64,000 nt of DNA from Lachnospiraceae bacterium (GTDB lineage: Bacteria > Bacillota > Clostridia > Lachnospirales > Lachnospiraceae), in NCBI GenBank assembly GCA_009911035.1, contig QXWO01000024.1:1-64000 (forward strand), in the 5' to 3' direction. A program made the translations under genes and the position numbers. Below the pieces are notes generated by a model. That model was given only the letters and a program-made list of their open reading frames with translations. It did not search any database and was not told where the DNA came from. This document shows, piece by piece, positions 9,661-19,126 of this stretch. The stretch's first letter is position 1; each line of letters opens with the position of its first letter.

Positions 9661-11280
9661 ATGTTTAGTAAGAAGAAAAGAGTCATGTCTTTATTGCTGG
9701 CGGTCATGCTGCTGACAGTTGGACTGTGTGCCTGTGGTTCAAAGGGCACAAACACCGGGGAGACTGCACAGCCTGCAGATACAAAGACAGAAAGTGCGTC
9801 AGAGGAACAAAAAGAGTCACAGGCACCGGAAGCAGAAGCAGCCGGGCCGGATATTTCACAGGAAGTTACACTGGTCATGTACCTGATCGGGGATCGTCCT
9901 GTAGACAATGACGAAGTGTTCGCAAAGATTAATGAGCGGTTAAAAGCAGAGATCAATGCAACCATTGATGTGAAGTTTATGAGCTGGAGTGAGTATGAGC
10001 AGAAATATCCGCTTATCTTCGCATCAGGGGAGGACTGGGATATTATTTATACGGCTGACTGGTGCTTCTATAATGCACAGGCTTCCAAACAGGGATTTTA
10101 CGAGATAACGCAGGAAGCCCTTGAAACCTATGCACCCATGACAGCGGAAACGATGTACCCAGAAGCATGGGAACAGGCAAAAGTAAACGACAAGGTATAT
10201 ATGCTGCCGATGAATTATAAAGAAATTACAGCATATGTTTATATGGCAAGAGGGGACCTGATGGATAAATACGGTATTTCATCGGTTTCTACACTGGATG
10301 AGGCAGAAAGCTATATGGATGCCATTGTAAAGAATGAGCCTTCCCTGATTCCCATTGATGTGGGTTCTGACTATGATAAGCTGTTTCTCTATGACCGTAT
10401 GTATAAAAAGGCAAATTGGGAAAGTGAGGAAAAAGTTATAGCAATCGGGCCCTGGCAGGTTATGGCCAGTGTCAGCGAAGTGGATGATGAAGTAAAAGTT
10501 ATGGGATCTTATGATTATCCTGCATTTAAGGATACGATCGAGCGTTTAAAGGATTGGAAAGATCGTGGGTTCTGGAGTAAAAATGCGGTTGTTAACACAC
10601 AGAACAATACAGAAAGTTTCCAGGCAGGCAAGTCCGCACTGGCAATGATGAATGTAAATACAGCAAAAAGTGTCTATGCCTCTGTCAGTGCAGAGCATCC
10701 CGAGTGGGATATCAGGGTCTTTGATGCACAGGACGGCGTGCCGCCGGTACTGAATTCTTATCTGGCTAATGGGATGAGCATTTTTTCCAAGTCAAAGAAT
10801 CCGGAGCGTGCCCTGATGGCGCTTGATTATTTAAGAAATGATGAGGAGATCAACAGTTTGTTCTGCTACGGTATTGAAGGAAAACATTGGGAAGCAGCAG
10901 GAGAAGGCGCGCTGGTATCCCTTCCTGACAGCGCCAATTACGCTTATGACAGCAACTGTAACTGGGGTGTGCGTAATGATGCATACTGGCGTGTGATCGA
11001 GGGAGGTATTCCCAATCTGGCCGACATGAACAAGGAATGGCAGGAAACTGCAAGAAGTGATCGGTATCAGACTTTCGTATTTAATGATGAATCTGTCAAA
11101 AATGAAATCGCTGCAATGGGAGAAATTTTTGATACAGATTATAAGCTTTTAGGACTTGGATTTACAGATGACCCGGAAGCTGATATTGCCAAACTGCGCG
11201 AAAAGATGGAGGCAGCAGGGGCACAGAAGGTATATGACGAGATTCAGAAACAGGGACTTGAATTTCTGGCAGCAAATTAA
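9661..11280 (+). CDS. Extracellular solute-binding lipoprotein (sugar)
   Basis: 539 residues. A lipoprotein signal ends in LTVGLCAC, with Cys25 the likely lipidated residue, followed by an Ala/Glu/Gln-rich linker (about 28-62). The body is a family-1 type binding protein with the size and DUF3502-like C-terminal pattern seen beside LplB/YtcP permeases (DTDYKLLGLGFTDDP). It would be anchored on the outer face of the membrane and deliver glycan to the two permeases. A strong AGGAGGAAG site precedes ATG 9661, and a terminator follows. Confidence 0.92.
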   Translation: MFSKKKRVMSLLLAVMLLTVGLCACGSKGTNTGETAQPADTKTESASEEQKESQAPEAEAAGPDISQEVTLVMYLIGDRPVDNDEVFAKINERLKAEINATIDVKFMSWSEYEQKYPLIFASGEDWDIIYTADWCFYNAQASKQGFYEITQEALETYAPMTAETMYPEAWEQAKVNDKVYMLPMNYKEITAYVYMARGDLMDKYGISSVSTLDEAESYMDAIVKNEPSLIPIDVGSDYDKLFLYDRMYKKANWESEEKVIAIGPWQVMASVSEVDDEVKVMGSYDYPAFKDTIERLKDWKDRGFWSKNAVVNTQNNTESFQAGKSALAMMNVNTAKSVYASVSAEHPEWDIRVFDAQDGVPPVLNSYLANGMSIFSKSKNPERALMALDYLRNDEEINSLFCYGIEGKHWEAAGEGALVSLPDSANYAYDSNCNWGVRNDAYWRVIEGGIPNLADMNKEWQETARSDRYQTFVFNDESVKNEIAAMGEIFDTDYKLLGLGFTDDPEADIAKLREKMEAAGAQKVYDEIQKQGLEFLAAN

Positions 11281-11295
11281 TATTTAGGATATCTT

Positions 11296-11323
11296 AAGGG
11301 CGGACGGTTGTTCCGCCCTTTTC
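11296..11323 (+). terminator. Rho-independent terminator after transporter operon
   Basis: AAGGGCGGA (11296-11304) pairs perfectly with TCCGCCCTT (11312-11320) over a 7-base loop, followed by a short T-rich run. It lies 16 bp after the binding-protein stop codon. Confidence 0.85.
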
Positions 11324-11543
11324 AAATCCGTCTGGACAGGGACGGGGGTGTCCGGCCTAAGAATCCGGGCGACAGTCCTTTTTTAACGGAAAAGCAAAAA
11401 GATACACTGGCAGGTATGGGGGGCAGTGAAGGATGCGGTCTTAGTCAAATAAATGCAGCCGGATCAGATTAAAAAACTTTTCTGCCGACTATGCCCTTCG
11501 TGCTTATTCGGAGGGGATAATACAAAGCATCAGCCCACAGAAA
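11324..11543. other. Gap with no clear gene, possible upstream part of decayed gene
   Basis: 220 bp without a credible reading frame. It lies between the terminator and the remnant at 11544 and may be the eroded 5' part of that gene. Confidence 0.3.
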
Positions 11544-12009
11544 ATGGTGGTTTCAATAGATTCCGGCAGGTATCAGTGGCAGATAAGGGATAACTGTCTG
11601 TATTTTACCGGTGAAAATTACTCTTATCCCCTGCATCTTTGTCTGGAAATGGACAGCGCTCACGGTGGGCCTGCATACGGGACAGATGACCTTTATTTCT
11701 GCACACAGGAGCAGAAAACCGGGCTGCACCCGGTGATTGAGAAGCTGGATGATGAGAGGGTATGCTTCACCTTAAAGGAAGAGGAGCATTTTTCCCCGGG
11801 AAGCCGTAAGGGAAACAGGCTGGTGATGCGGCACCGTCCCCGAAGCCATCCGGCTTTTTATGTAGCAGATTCTGGTGATGTGTCCCTTGAAAAGGTAACG
11901 GTCAAAGGATAATCTGTTTTACAGGACAAAGGCTTATCCGGAACAGGAAGGGGTACGTTTTGACATCGCCAACTGTGGTATTTTTTCCGAAGAGTACCGT
12001 GTGAAGTAA
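11544..12009 (+). pseudogene. Remnant of a beta-helix glycosidase-like gene
   Basis: The frame 11544-11912 (122 codons) ends abruptly after RSHPAFYVADSGDVSLEKV. That string resembles the start of the parallel beta-helix in GH110-like or related right-handed-helix glycosidases, where the chain normally runs on for several hundred residues. A second frame, 11914-12009, holds another protein-like stretch (VRFDIANCGIFSEEYR) before a TAA. No good ribosome site precedes 11544. I read this as two pieces of one or two decayed enzymes of the same glycan locus. The family assignment is tentative. Confidence 0.5.
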
Positions 12010-12089
12010 AACAGACACTTGTATATTGGAAGGATTTATGGTTAAATGGGAGGTGGAAAAATTTATTTTAGATATAAGGAAATGATAAA

Positions 12090-12713
12090 ATGAAAAAGAG
12101 AATGATTCTCCTTTCTGCGCTGCTTTTCTTAATGACAGGCTGCGGGCAGAAGGTTATTACGGTGGCAGGCATTCAGTCAGAGGAAGAAGTACAGGCAGAT
12201 TACATAGAAATACAGGAATTTGAATTGAAAAAGGACGGACAGGCAGGCCAGACGGAAGAAGGAAGCTTCTGTGCCGTACTGATCCCGGAAGGGTACCATG
12301 AGTCAGGGGAAGTCCCTAATATGTATATTCATGAGAGAAGCCCTCTGGACTCCTCTAATATTTATTATTCCGTGTCGGAGGGCAGCGGAAAAGGAAGGAT
12401 TTCCAAAGGGCTGAACAAGGAAAGTTACCGGAAAATCATGGAGGAGGCATATCAGAGCCAGGGACAGAATGTCAGGATAAACATTGATTCTTTTGAGGAG
12501 ATCGATATGAACGGCTTTCCCGGTTATAAGATCCGCAGTACCTTCGATATTGGAGACGGCGAGATAGAGCAGCTTGCCTATCTGATACTGGCAGAAAATA
12601 CCTATACCATCACTTACAGCCAGATGTCTGATGATGAACTGATGGTGGACTTTGAAATATCAGACGGGCAGATTCGGCTGGTGCGGGATGAATCTAGCCT
12701 GGCAAGAAAATAA
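12090..12713 (+). CDS. Small lipoprotein of unknown function
   Basis: 207 residues. The signal peptide MKKRMILLSALLFLMTGC has a clear lipobox (LMTGC, Cys18). The mature part is acidic and probably beta-rich (FCAVLIPEGYHESGEVPNMY and AYLILAENTYTITYSQM), a layout seen in PsbP-like or DUF-type lipoproteins of Clostridia. It should be anchored outside the membrane. It sits 4 bp before an MFS transporter gene, so the two may be co-transcribed. Function unknown. Confidence 0.75.
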   Translation: MKKRMILLSALLFLMTGCGQKVITVAGIQSEEEVQADYIEIQEFELKKDGQAGQTEEGSFCAVLIPEGYHESGEVPNMYIHERSPLDSSNIYYSVSEGSGKGRISKGLNKESYRKIMEEAYQSQGQNVRINIDSFEEIDMNGFPGYKIRSTFDIGDGEIEQLAYLILAENTYTITYSQMSDDELMVDFEISDGQIRLVRDESSLARK

Positions 12714-12717
12714 AAAA

Positions 12718-13923
12718 ATGAGTGAAAAATACCAAAAGACTATCTATGCCTGTTTTACAGGTTATATTGTGCAGGCGGTCATTAACAACTTTGTGCCGCT
12801 GTTATTTCTGACATTTGAATCTTCCTACAATATTCCGTTAAGCCGGATCACCATGCTTATTACCATTAATTTTGGGATACAATTGCTGGTGGACTTGTTA
12901 TCGGCAGGGGTGGTAGACAAGATTGGATACCGGATTTCCATTATTTCTGCCCATGTTTTTTCGGCGGCAGGGCTGCTTGGGCTGGCGGTGCTTCCGGGAC
13001 TTTTGCCGGATGCCTATGTAGGCCTTTTAATATCGGTCATGATATATGCCCTTGGAGGCGGACTGATCGAGGTGTTGATCAGTCCCATTATGGAAAGCTG
13101 TCCTACAGAAAATAAAGAAAAGGCAATGAGCCTTCTGCACTCGTTTTACTGCTGGGGACATGTGGCAGTGGTGCTTCTTTCCACGCTGTTTTTTAAGGTG
13201 TTTGGCATCGGAAACTGGAAAATTCTCACATGCCTGTGGATGATCGTGCCGCTGGTCAATGCATTTGTTTTTGCAAAGGCACCCATAGCTCCGCTGGTGG
13301 AAGAAGGCCGGGAAGGGATGTCCATACTGGATTTGTGTAAAAATAAAGTATTCTGGATACTTATGCTGATGATGATGTGTGCAGGGGCAAGTGAGCAGTC
13401 GGTGAGCCAGTGGGCTTCCACCTTTGCGGAAAAGGGGCTGGGTGTGGGCAAGACCCTTGGAGATCTGGCAGGACCTATGGCCTTTGCTGTTTTAATGGGC
13501 AGTGCAAGGGCTTTTTACGGAAAATACGGGGACAAAATCGATCTGGATAAATTTATGGCGGCAAGCGGCATCCTTTGTATGATGTCGTATCTGTGTATTT
13601 CCCTTTCGCCCTCACCGCTTCTGTCCCTTTTAGGCTGCGGCATCTGTGGATTGTCTGTAGGGATTATGTGGCCGGGGAGCTTCAGTAAAGGGGCCGCTTC
13701 CATCAGAAACGGCGGAACTGCGCTGTTTGCCCTGCTGGCCCTTGCCGGGGATCTGGGATGTTCCGGCGGGCCTACGCTGGTGGGATATATTTCAGGCATG
13801 GCCTCGGACGATTTAAAAAAGGGAATTCTGGCAGCCATCATATTCCCAGCGCTGCTGGTGGCTGGGATATTCTTGCTGAAATCCTTAGAGAGCGGTTCGC
13901 GCTTTGGTAAAAACAAACAATAA
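12718..13923 (+). CDS. MFS transporter
   Basis: About 401 residues with 12 predicted membrane helices, ending in a short basic tail (GSRFGKNKQ). A family-like loop between helices 2 and 3 reads SAGVVDKIGYRISIISAHVF. The pattern suits FucP-like or YfkF-type carriers; substrate unknown. I chose ATG 12718, four bases after the upstream stop, because the hydrophobic chain starts there. The frame is open back to 12652, but that part would overlap the lipoprotein gene. No strong ribosome site is visible, so translation may be coupled. Confidence 0.85.
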   Translation: MSEKYQKTIYACFTGYIVQAVINNFVPLLFLTFESSYNIPLSRITMLITINFGIQLLVDLLSAGVVDKIGYRISIISAHVFSAAGLLGLAVLPGLLPDAYVGLLISVMIYALGGGLIEVLISPIMESCPTENKEKAMSLLHSFYCWGHVAVVLLSTLFFKVFGIGNWKILTCLWMIVPLVNAFVFAKAPIAPLVEEGREGMSILDLCKNKVFWILMLMMMCAGASEQSVSQWASTFAEKGLGVGKTLGDLAGPMAFAVLMGSARAFYGKYGDKIDLDKFMAASGILCMMSYLCISLSPSPLLSLLGCGICGLSVGIMWPGSFSKGAASIRNGGTALFALLALAGDLGCSGGPTLVGYISGMASDDLKKGILAAIIFPALLVAGIFLLKSLESGSRFGKNKQ

Positions 13924-14142
13924 TAAATGAAATATAAAAATATATTTGACGTATTTATCTGATACCATATACGGGTGAAAGATAGATGCGTCATTTTTTT
14001 TGACAAAATATTGCCGTAATTTGTTGAATTTAGCCTTTTTATATGATAAATTCTCTAGTAACAGAATTTCCAGAAATTGGAAATTATTTTTAATAAACAG
14101 AAGATTCTGGCAGATTAAGCTTGCAGTATGCGAGGTTTTAAA
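13924..14142. promoter_or_regulatory. Intergenic region with an 8-bp palindrome upstream of ibrA-like gene
   Basis: A/T-rich gap. AATTTCCA (14065-14072) and TGGAAATT (14078-14085) form an inverted repeat with a 5-base spacer, a possible operator. TATGAT at 14042-14047 could be a -10 element, but no properly spaced -35 is seen. No gene is present. Confidence 0.35.
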
Positions 14143-15474
14143 ATGAAAAAGGAATATTTAAGCAAAAATGTATACGAGGCGCTGCAGGAGCGTTTGAAAT
14201 TAATATTTGAAAAATTTGAAAGTATTTATATTTCCTTTTCGGGAGGGAAGGACAGCGGCCTTTTGCTGAATCTGGTGCTGGATTACCGGGACAGGTTTTA
14301 CCCGGCAAAAAGGATCGGGGTGTTCCATCAGGATTTTGAAGCCCAGTATACCGTTACCACAGAATATGTGGAGCGGACCTTTGATAGGATCAGGGATCAG
14401 GTGGAGCCTTATTGGGTGTGCCTCCCCATGGCTACCCGGACGGCCCTGAGCAGTTATGAGATGTTCTGGTATCCCTGGGACGATACGAAAAAGGATATCT
14501 GGGTCCGGGATATGCCTAAAAAGGATTACGTCATCAATCTGGAAAACAATCCCATTACCACTTACCGTTACCGGATGCATCAGGAGGACCTGGCCAAGCA
14601 GTTCGGGCGCTGGTATAAGATGACCCACGGAAACAAAAAGACGGTGTGTCTGCTTGGTATGAGGGCGGACGAGTCTTTACAGAGATACAGCGGTTTTTTA
14701 AATAAAAAATACGGGTATGAGGGAGAGTGCTGGATTGGAAAGCAGTTTAAGGATGTGTGGTGTGCTTCGCCTCTTTACGACTGGTCGTCAAGAGATGTGT
14801 GGCACGCAAATTATGTCTTTCACTATGATTACAACAGACTCTACGACCTTTACCATATGGCGGGCCTTAAAGTATCCCAGATGCGGGTGGCTTCGCCTTT
14901 CAACGATTATTCCAAAGATGCCTTAAACCTATACCGGGTCATAGATCCGGAGATATGGGTGAAACTGGTAGGCCGTGTGCAGGGGGCGAATTTTGCAAGC
15001 ATTTACGGAAAAACCAAGGCGATGGGGTACCGGAACATTTCCCTGCCGGAGGGGCATACCTGGAAGTCTTATACCATGTTCTTACTGGACACCCTGCCCA
15101 CCCGGCTGCGCAACAATTACGTTAAGAAATTTAATGCGTCTATTGAGTTCTGGCACAAAACGGGAGGCGGGCTGGACGAGGATACGATCAGTGAACTGGA
15201 GCGGCACGGCTATCAGATACGCAGAAACGGGGTCTCCAATTATACCTTAAGCAAGAAGTCCCGTATCGTTTTTATTGGAAAGATTCCCGATGACACGGAT
15301 GATATAAAAACAACAAAAGATATTCCAAGTTGGAAGCGGATGTGTTATTGTATATTAAAAAATGACCATCTTTGCCGCTTTATGGGATTTGGTATGAGCA
15401 AACAGCAGAAGAAACGTATTGACATTATAAAACGCAAGTACAAAAGCATAGAGGAGATGGAGTATGGAATATAG
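14143..15474 (+). CDS. IbrA-like PAPS-reductase-family protein (DUF3440-like)
   Basis: About 443 residues. The N-terminal PP-loop ATPase motif SGGKDS (about 33-38, in ISFSGGKDSGLLLNLVLDY) marks the phosphoadenylylsulfate reductase/ATP sulfurylase fold. The C-terminal half is the DUF3440-type extension of IbrA. In E. coli, IbrA acts with the ParB-like IbrB to activate eib surface-protein genes; the chemistry is unknown. The gene overlaps the ibrB-like gene by 11 bp, so the pair is conserved here. The start at 14143 follows GAGG at a good distance; an earlier ATG at 14128 lacks one. No sulfate-assimilation genes are nearby, which argues against a metabolic PAPS reductase. Confidence 0.85.
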   Translation: MKKEYLSKNVYEALQERLKLIFEKFESIYISFSGGKDSGLLLNLVLDYRDRFYPAKRIGVFHQDFEAQYTVTTEYVERTFDRIRDQVEPYWVCLPMATRTALSSYEMFWYPWDDTKKDIWVRDMPKKDYVINLENNPITTYRYRMHQEDLAKQFGRWYKMTHGNKKTVCLLGMRADESLQRYSGFLNKKYGYEGECWIGKQFKDVWCASPLYDWSSRDVWHANYVFHYDYNRLYDLYHMAGLKVSQMRVASPFNDYSKDALNLYRVIDPEIWVKLVGRVQGANFASIYGKTKAMGYRNISLPEGHTWKSYTMFLLDTLPTRLRNNYVKKFNASIEFWHKTGGGLDEDTISELERHGYQIRRNGVSNYTLSKKSRIVFIGKIPDDTDDIKTTKDIPSWKRMCYCILKNDHLCRFMGFGMSKQQKKRIDIIKRKYKSIEEMEYGI

Positions 15475-15997
15475 AAGCCCTGTTTATGATGTTATTTCAG
15501 TACCTGTTGAAAAGGTGAAGCCCAACACTTACAATCCAAACACGGTAGCACCGCCGGAGATGCGGCTGCTTTATGAAAGCATTAAAGAGGACGGGTACAC
15601 CATGCCCATTGTGTGCTATTACAGCAAAGAAAGTGATACCTATGTGATTGTTGACGGCTTCCACAGGTACAGGATCATGCTGGAATATCAGGATATTTAT
15701 ATCAGGGAAAAGGGGATGCTTCCGGTATCGGTGATCAATAAATCCCTTGACCAGAGGATGGCCAGCACCATACGCCACAACAGGGCGAGGGGAAGCCACA
15801 GCGTGGATCTAATGAGTAATATCGTAAAGGAGCTTCATGAGCTGGGGCGTTCCGATGCCTGGATATCCAGACATCTGGGCATGGATAAGGATGAAATACT
15901 GCGTCTAAAGCAGATCACAGGGCTTACCGCAATGTTTAAAGATATCAAATTCGGCAGGGCATGGCGTCCTGCCGAAGATGAGGAGGCGGAGGAATAA
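15464..15997 (+). CDS. IbrB-like ParB/Srx-fold protein
   Basis: 177 residues. The N-terminal ParB/sulfiredoxin-fold domain has VEKVKPNTYNPN and the signature VDGFHRYRI, a GxHR-type phosphate/nucleotide site. A helix-turn-helix-like segment follows (LHELGRSDAWISRHLGMDKDEILRLKQ, about 124-150), as in ParB-type DNA binders. It overlaps the ibrA-like gene, so the proteins probably act together. Members of this fold can be nucleases, CTPases or small-molecule kinases; which applies cannot be told from sequence. AGGAGATGGAGT precedes the start. Confidence 0.85.
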   Translation: MEYRSPVYDVISVPVEKVKPNTYNPNTVAPPEMRLLYESIKEDGYTMPIVCYYSKESDTYVIVDGFHRYRIMLEYQDIYIREKGMLPVSVINKSLDQRMASTIRHNRARGSHSVDLMSNIVKELHELGRSDAWISRHLGMDKDEILRLKQITGLTAMFKDIKFGRAWRPAEDEEAEE

Positions 15998-16000
15998 AGT

Positions 16001-16837
16001 ATGCTGGCGATAGGAACCCATATGTCGATCGCAGAGGGGATTGCAAAGACGGCGGAAAATGTGGTAAAAATGGAAGCGGACACCATGCAGATATTCAGCC
16101 GTAATCCCAGAGGGTCCGGCTATAAGACATATAGTGAAAAGGAGATCAGCCGCTTTTTGCAGATCAGGGAAGAACATCATTTCGGTCCGGTGCTGGCCCA
16201 TGCCCCTTACACCATGAATCTGGCCAGCCCTAAAGAATCCGTATATGAGTTTGCCTGCATGGTCATAAAAGAGGATATAGCCCGGATGGACGCCCTTTCC
16301 ATTGAAAATCTGGTTTTCCACCCGGGGAGTCATACAGGAGCCGGCGTACAGGCAGGGATTGGGAATATCATTGCAGGACTTGACCAGGCCGTTACCGGAC
16401 AGGAAACGATCACAATACTTTTAGAGACCATGTCAGGGAAAGGAACGGAAATCGGCGCAAATTTTGAAGAACTGAAAGCCATACGGGAGGGTGTGAAGCA
16501 CCCGGAGAGAATCGGTATATGCCTGGATACCTGCCATGTATTTGCCGCAGGGTATGATATTGTAAACGATCTGGACGGAGTACTTTCGGAATTTGACCGG
16601 GTACTGGGCCTTGACCTGTTGCGGGCAATCCATTTAAACGATTCCATGATGCCCTTTGGCTCCCGCAAAGACCGCCATGCGGTTATAGGCGGGGGAGAAA
16701 TCGGGCTGGAGCCGCTGCTTGCCGTACTGCGTCATCCTGCCCTTAAAGGGCTGCCTTTTTATCTGGAGACGCCTCTGGATGATGAGGGCCATAAGGGAGA
16801 AATCAAAATGATAAGAGAGAAATTAGCATCAGAATGA
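16001..16837 (+). CDS. nfo: Endonuclease IV (AP endonuclease)
   Basis: 278 residues, full length for the family. Zinc-ligand motifs are visible: [40 protein letters not shown] and [11 protein letters not shown]. It cleaves DNA 5' to abasic sites in base-excision repair. It starts 3 bp after the ibrB-like gene and ends overlapping the MATE gene by 4 bp, so it is in the same transcription unit. The 8-oxoguanine glycosylase two genes on supplies the upstream repair step. Confidence 0.95.
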   Translation: MLAIGTHMSIAEGIAKTAENVVKMEADTMQIFSRNPRGSGYKTYSEKEISRFLQIREEHHFGPVLAHAPYTMNLASPKESVYEFACMVIKEDIARMDALSIENLVFHPGSHTGAGVQAGIGNIIAGLDQAVTGQETITILLETMSGKGTEIGANFEELKAIREGVKHPERIGICLDTCHVFAAGYDIVNDLDGVLSEFDRVLGLDLLRAIHLNDSMMPFGSRKDRHAVIGGGEIGLEPLLAVLRHPALKGLPFYLETPLDDEGHKGEIKMIREKLASE

Positions 16838-18189
16838 AAAAGGATTTGACAAAGGGAAATGTAACAGGGACCATGCTGAAATTTGCAGGTCCCATGATTG
16901 TGGGAAATCTTCTCCAGCAGTGTTATAATATTGCCGATACCTTAATTGTGGGAAGGTATTTGGGGCCAAACGCTCTTGCTGCAGTGGGAAGCGCGTACAC
17001 GCTGATGACGTTCCTTACTTCTATTATTATAGGGCTTTGCATGGGAAGCGGCGCGGTTTTTTCTGTCTATTACGGAAAAAGGGAAACCCTGCAGATGAAA
17101 AAGAGCATGGCCGCGTCCTTTGTGTTTATCGGGTCGGTGACAGTTATGCTGAACCTGCTGATTTTTGCCCTGGTTCATCCCATCCTGCATCTTCTGCAAG
17201 TGCCGGAACGGGTTTACGGACTGATGTATGAATATGTGTGGGTGATTTTTTTGGGCGTATTTTTTGTATTCCTTTATAACTATTTTGCCTTTCTGTTAAG
17301 GGCCTTGGGAAACTCGGTGGTGCCATTGTGTTTTTTGGGAGCAGCGGCCATACTTAACATTGGACTGGACATTTTATTTGTGGTGGGCTTCCAGATGGGT
17401 GTCTTTGGCGCCGCGGCGGCCACGGTGGCGGCCCAGATCTTGTCGGGACTGGGAATCGGCATTTACACATGGTGCAAGGAACCGGATTTACGCTTGGGAA
17501 AGGAGAAAATTGTCTTTGACAGAGAGACTGCGGGGGAGGTGGCGAGAAATTCTGCGGCGGCCTGTGTGCAGCAGTCTGTGATGAATTTCGGCATATTAAT
17601 GATACAGGGACTGGTAAACAGTTTCGGCCCGGTGGTGATGGCGGCTTTTGCGGCAGCAGTGAAGATAGATTCCTTTGCCTATATGCCTGCCCAGGAATTC
17701 GGCAATGCATTTTCCCTGTTTATATCCCAAAATCATGGGGCAGGGCAGCGGGAGCGCATCCGGCAGGGAACGATCCGGGCGGCAGAGGTGTCTATGGCTT
17801 TTTGTGCAGTGATTTCTCTTGTGATTTTTTTAACAGCCCCCTGGCTGATGCGTATTTTTGTTGAGGCAGAAGAAGCGGAAATTATTGCCACAGGCGTAGG
17901 TTACTTAAGAGTGGAAGGCGCTTTTTACTGCGGCATCGGCTTACTGTTTCTTTTGTACGGTTTTTACAGGGGGGTGGAAAAGCCGGAAATGTCACTGGTG
18001 CTTACAATTATCTCTCTGGGCACCAGGGTACTTTTGGCCTACATGCTTGCCCCTATGCCCTGGGCAGGCGTCATGGGGATCTGGTGGGCGATCCCTATTG
18101 GCTGGTTTTTGGCAGATTTGGCTGGAATTACCTGTATCCACAGGATCGGAGGATATCGTATAATAGGGAAGGAAAGCCGGAAGAGGTAG
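16834..18189 (+). CDS. MATE-family efflux protein
   Basis: 451 residues with 12 predicted membrane helices in two homologous halves. It begins [20 protein letters not shown] and contains [17 protein letters not shown], typical of the DinF/NorM-like Clostridial MATE group. It likely exports cationic compounds using a Na+ or H+ gradient; substrate unknown. ATG overlaps the nfo stop (ATGA). Confidence 0.93.
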   Translation: MKKDLTKGNVTGTMLKFAGPMIVGNLLQQCYNIADTLIVGRYLGPNALAAVGSAYTLMTFLTSIIIGLCMGSGAVFSVYYGKRETLQMKKSMAASFVFIGSVTVMLNLLIFALVHPILHLLQVPERVYGLMYEYVWVIFLGVFFVFLYNYFAFLLRALGNSVVPLCFLGAAAILNIGLDILFVVGFQMGVFGAAAATVAAQILSGLGIGIYTWCKEPDLRLGKEKIVFDRETAGEVARNSAAACVQQSVMNFGILMIQGLVNSFGPVVMAAFAAAVKIDSFAYMPAQEFGNAFSLFISQNHGAGQRERIRQGTIRAAEVSMAFCAVISLVIFLTAPWLMRIFVEAEEAEIIATGVGYLRVEGAFYCGIGLLFLLYGFYRGVEKPEMSLVLTIISLGTRVLLAYMLAPMPWAGVMGIWWAIPIGWFLADLAGITCIHRIGGYRIIGKESRKR

Positions 18190-18201
18190 CAGGAGGGACG
18201 G

Positions 18202-19125
18202 ATGGTCGTCATTACAAAAGATTATTTTTCTATCAGGCAGATTTGTGAGTCGGGACAGTGCTTCCGGCTGGAGGAGCTTGGAAAAGAGGAAGACACAGAC
18301 AAAAAAAGCGAAAGCACAGGGACAGGTACCGGCAGTGATGCCGTCCGGGAACCAATAAGCCCTATGGACGGTGAGCTGTATAGGTATGGTCTGACAGCCC
18401 TTGGAAGATATCTGGAAATCGAACAGAAAGAAAATGAAATCAAATTTGACTGTACCCAAGAAGAATTTGATCAGATGTGGCGGTCCTACTTTGATTTAGA
18501 TGAAGATTATGGTAAAATAATGGGACTGATAGACGGGGAGGATGCGTACCTTGTTGCGGCGGCAGCTTTTGGGAGAGGAATCAGGATTCTTAGGCAGGAT
18601 CTGTGGGAGATGATCATTTCCTTTATCATATCCCAGCAGAATAATTTGAAAAGAATCAGAAAGTGCATTGGGCTTTTGTGCCAAAATTACGGGGTGAAGA
18701 AGACGGCAAAACAGGGTACTGTTTATTATGATTTCCCGTCACCAAAGATACTTGCGCAGGTAACTTTGGAGGAGTTATATGCCTGCAATTTGGGATACCG
18801 CAGCAGGTATATAAAGGAGACTGCTTTAAGCGTTTTAAATGGGGAAGTGGATCTGGAGAGGATAAAGACGCTTCCTTACCGGGCAGCGAAGGAGGAACTT
18901 ATGAAGCTGTGCGGGGTGGGAACCAAGGTGGCGGACTGTATCTGTCTGTTTGCCCTCCACCAGACCGACGCTTTTCCCGTAGACACCCATATAAACAGGG
19001 TTCTTGCCAGGGAGTATGCAAAAGGGTTTCCCCGGGGCAGGTATAAGGGATATGCAGGGACCATCCAGCAGTATCTATTTTATTATGATTTAAAAACTGG
19101 ATTTAAAGGAGATAATAACAGGTAA
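18202..19125 (+). CDS. 8-oxoguanine DNA glycosylase (OGG1-type HhH-GPD)
   Basis: 307 residues. The N-terminal OGG_N-like domain contains an acidic/polar insert (about 28-58, EEDTDKKSESTGTGTGS). The HhH-GPD domain follows, with catalytic Lys242 in CGVGTKVADC and Asp261 in FPVDTHINRV, matching Lys249 and Asp268 of human OGG1. It removes oxidised guanine and can nick the abasic strand. It sits 1 bp before the HD gene and near nfo, forming a base-excision repair group. Confidence 0.93.
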   Translation: MVVITKDYFSIRQICESGQCFRLEELGKEEDTDKKSESTGTGTGSDAVREPISPMDGELYRYGLTALGRYLEIEQKENEIKFDCTQEEFDQMWRSYFDLDEDYGKIMGLIDGEDAYLVAAAAFGRGIRILRQDLWEMIISFIISQQNNLKRIRKCIGLLCQNYGVKKTAKQGTVYYDFPSPKILAQVTLEELYACNLGYRSRYIKETALSVLNGEVDLERIKTLPYRAAKEELMKLCGVGTKVADCICLFALHQTDAFPVDTHINRVLAREYAKGFPRGRYKGYAGTIQQYLFYYDLKTGFKGDNNR

Positions 19126-19126
19126 T

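Noticed and set aside
14143-15474. Metabolic PAPS reductase (CysH)
   Set aside because: The protein is much longer than CysH, lacks sulfur-assimilation neighbours and is paired with a ParB-fold gene as in IbrAB.
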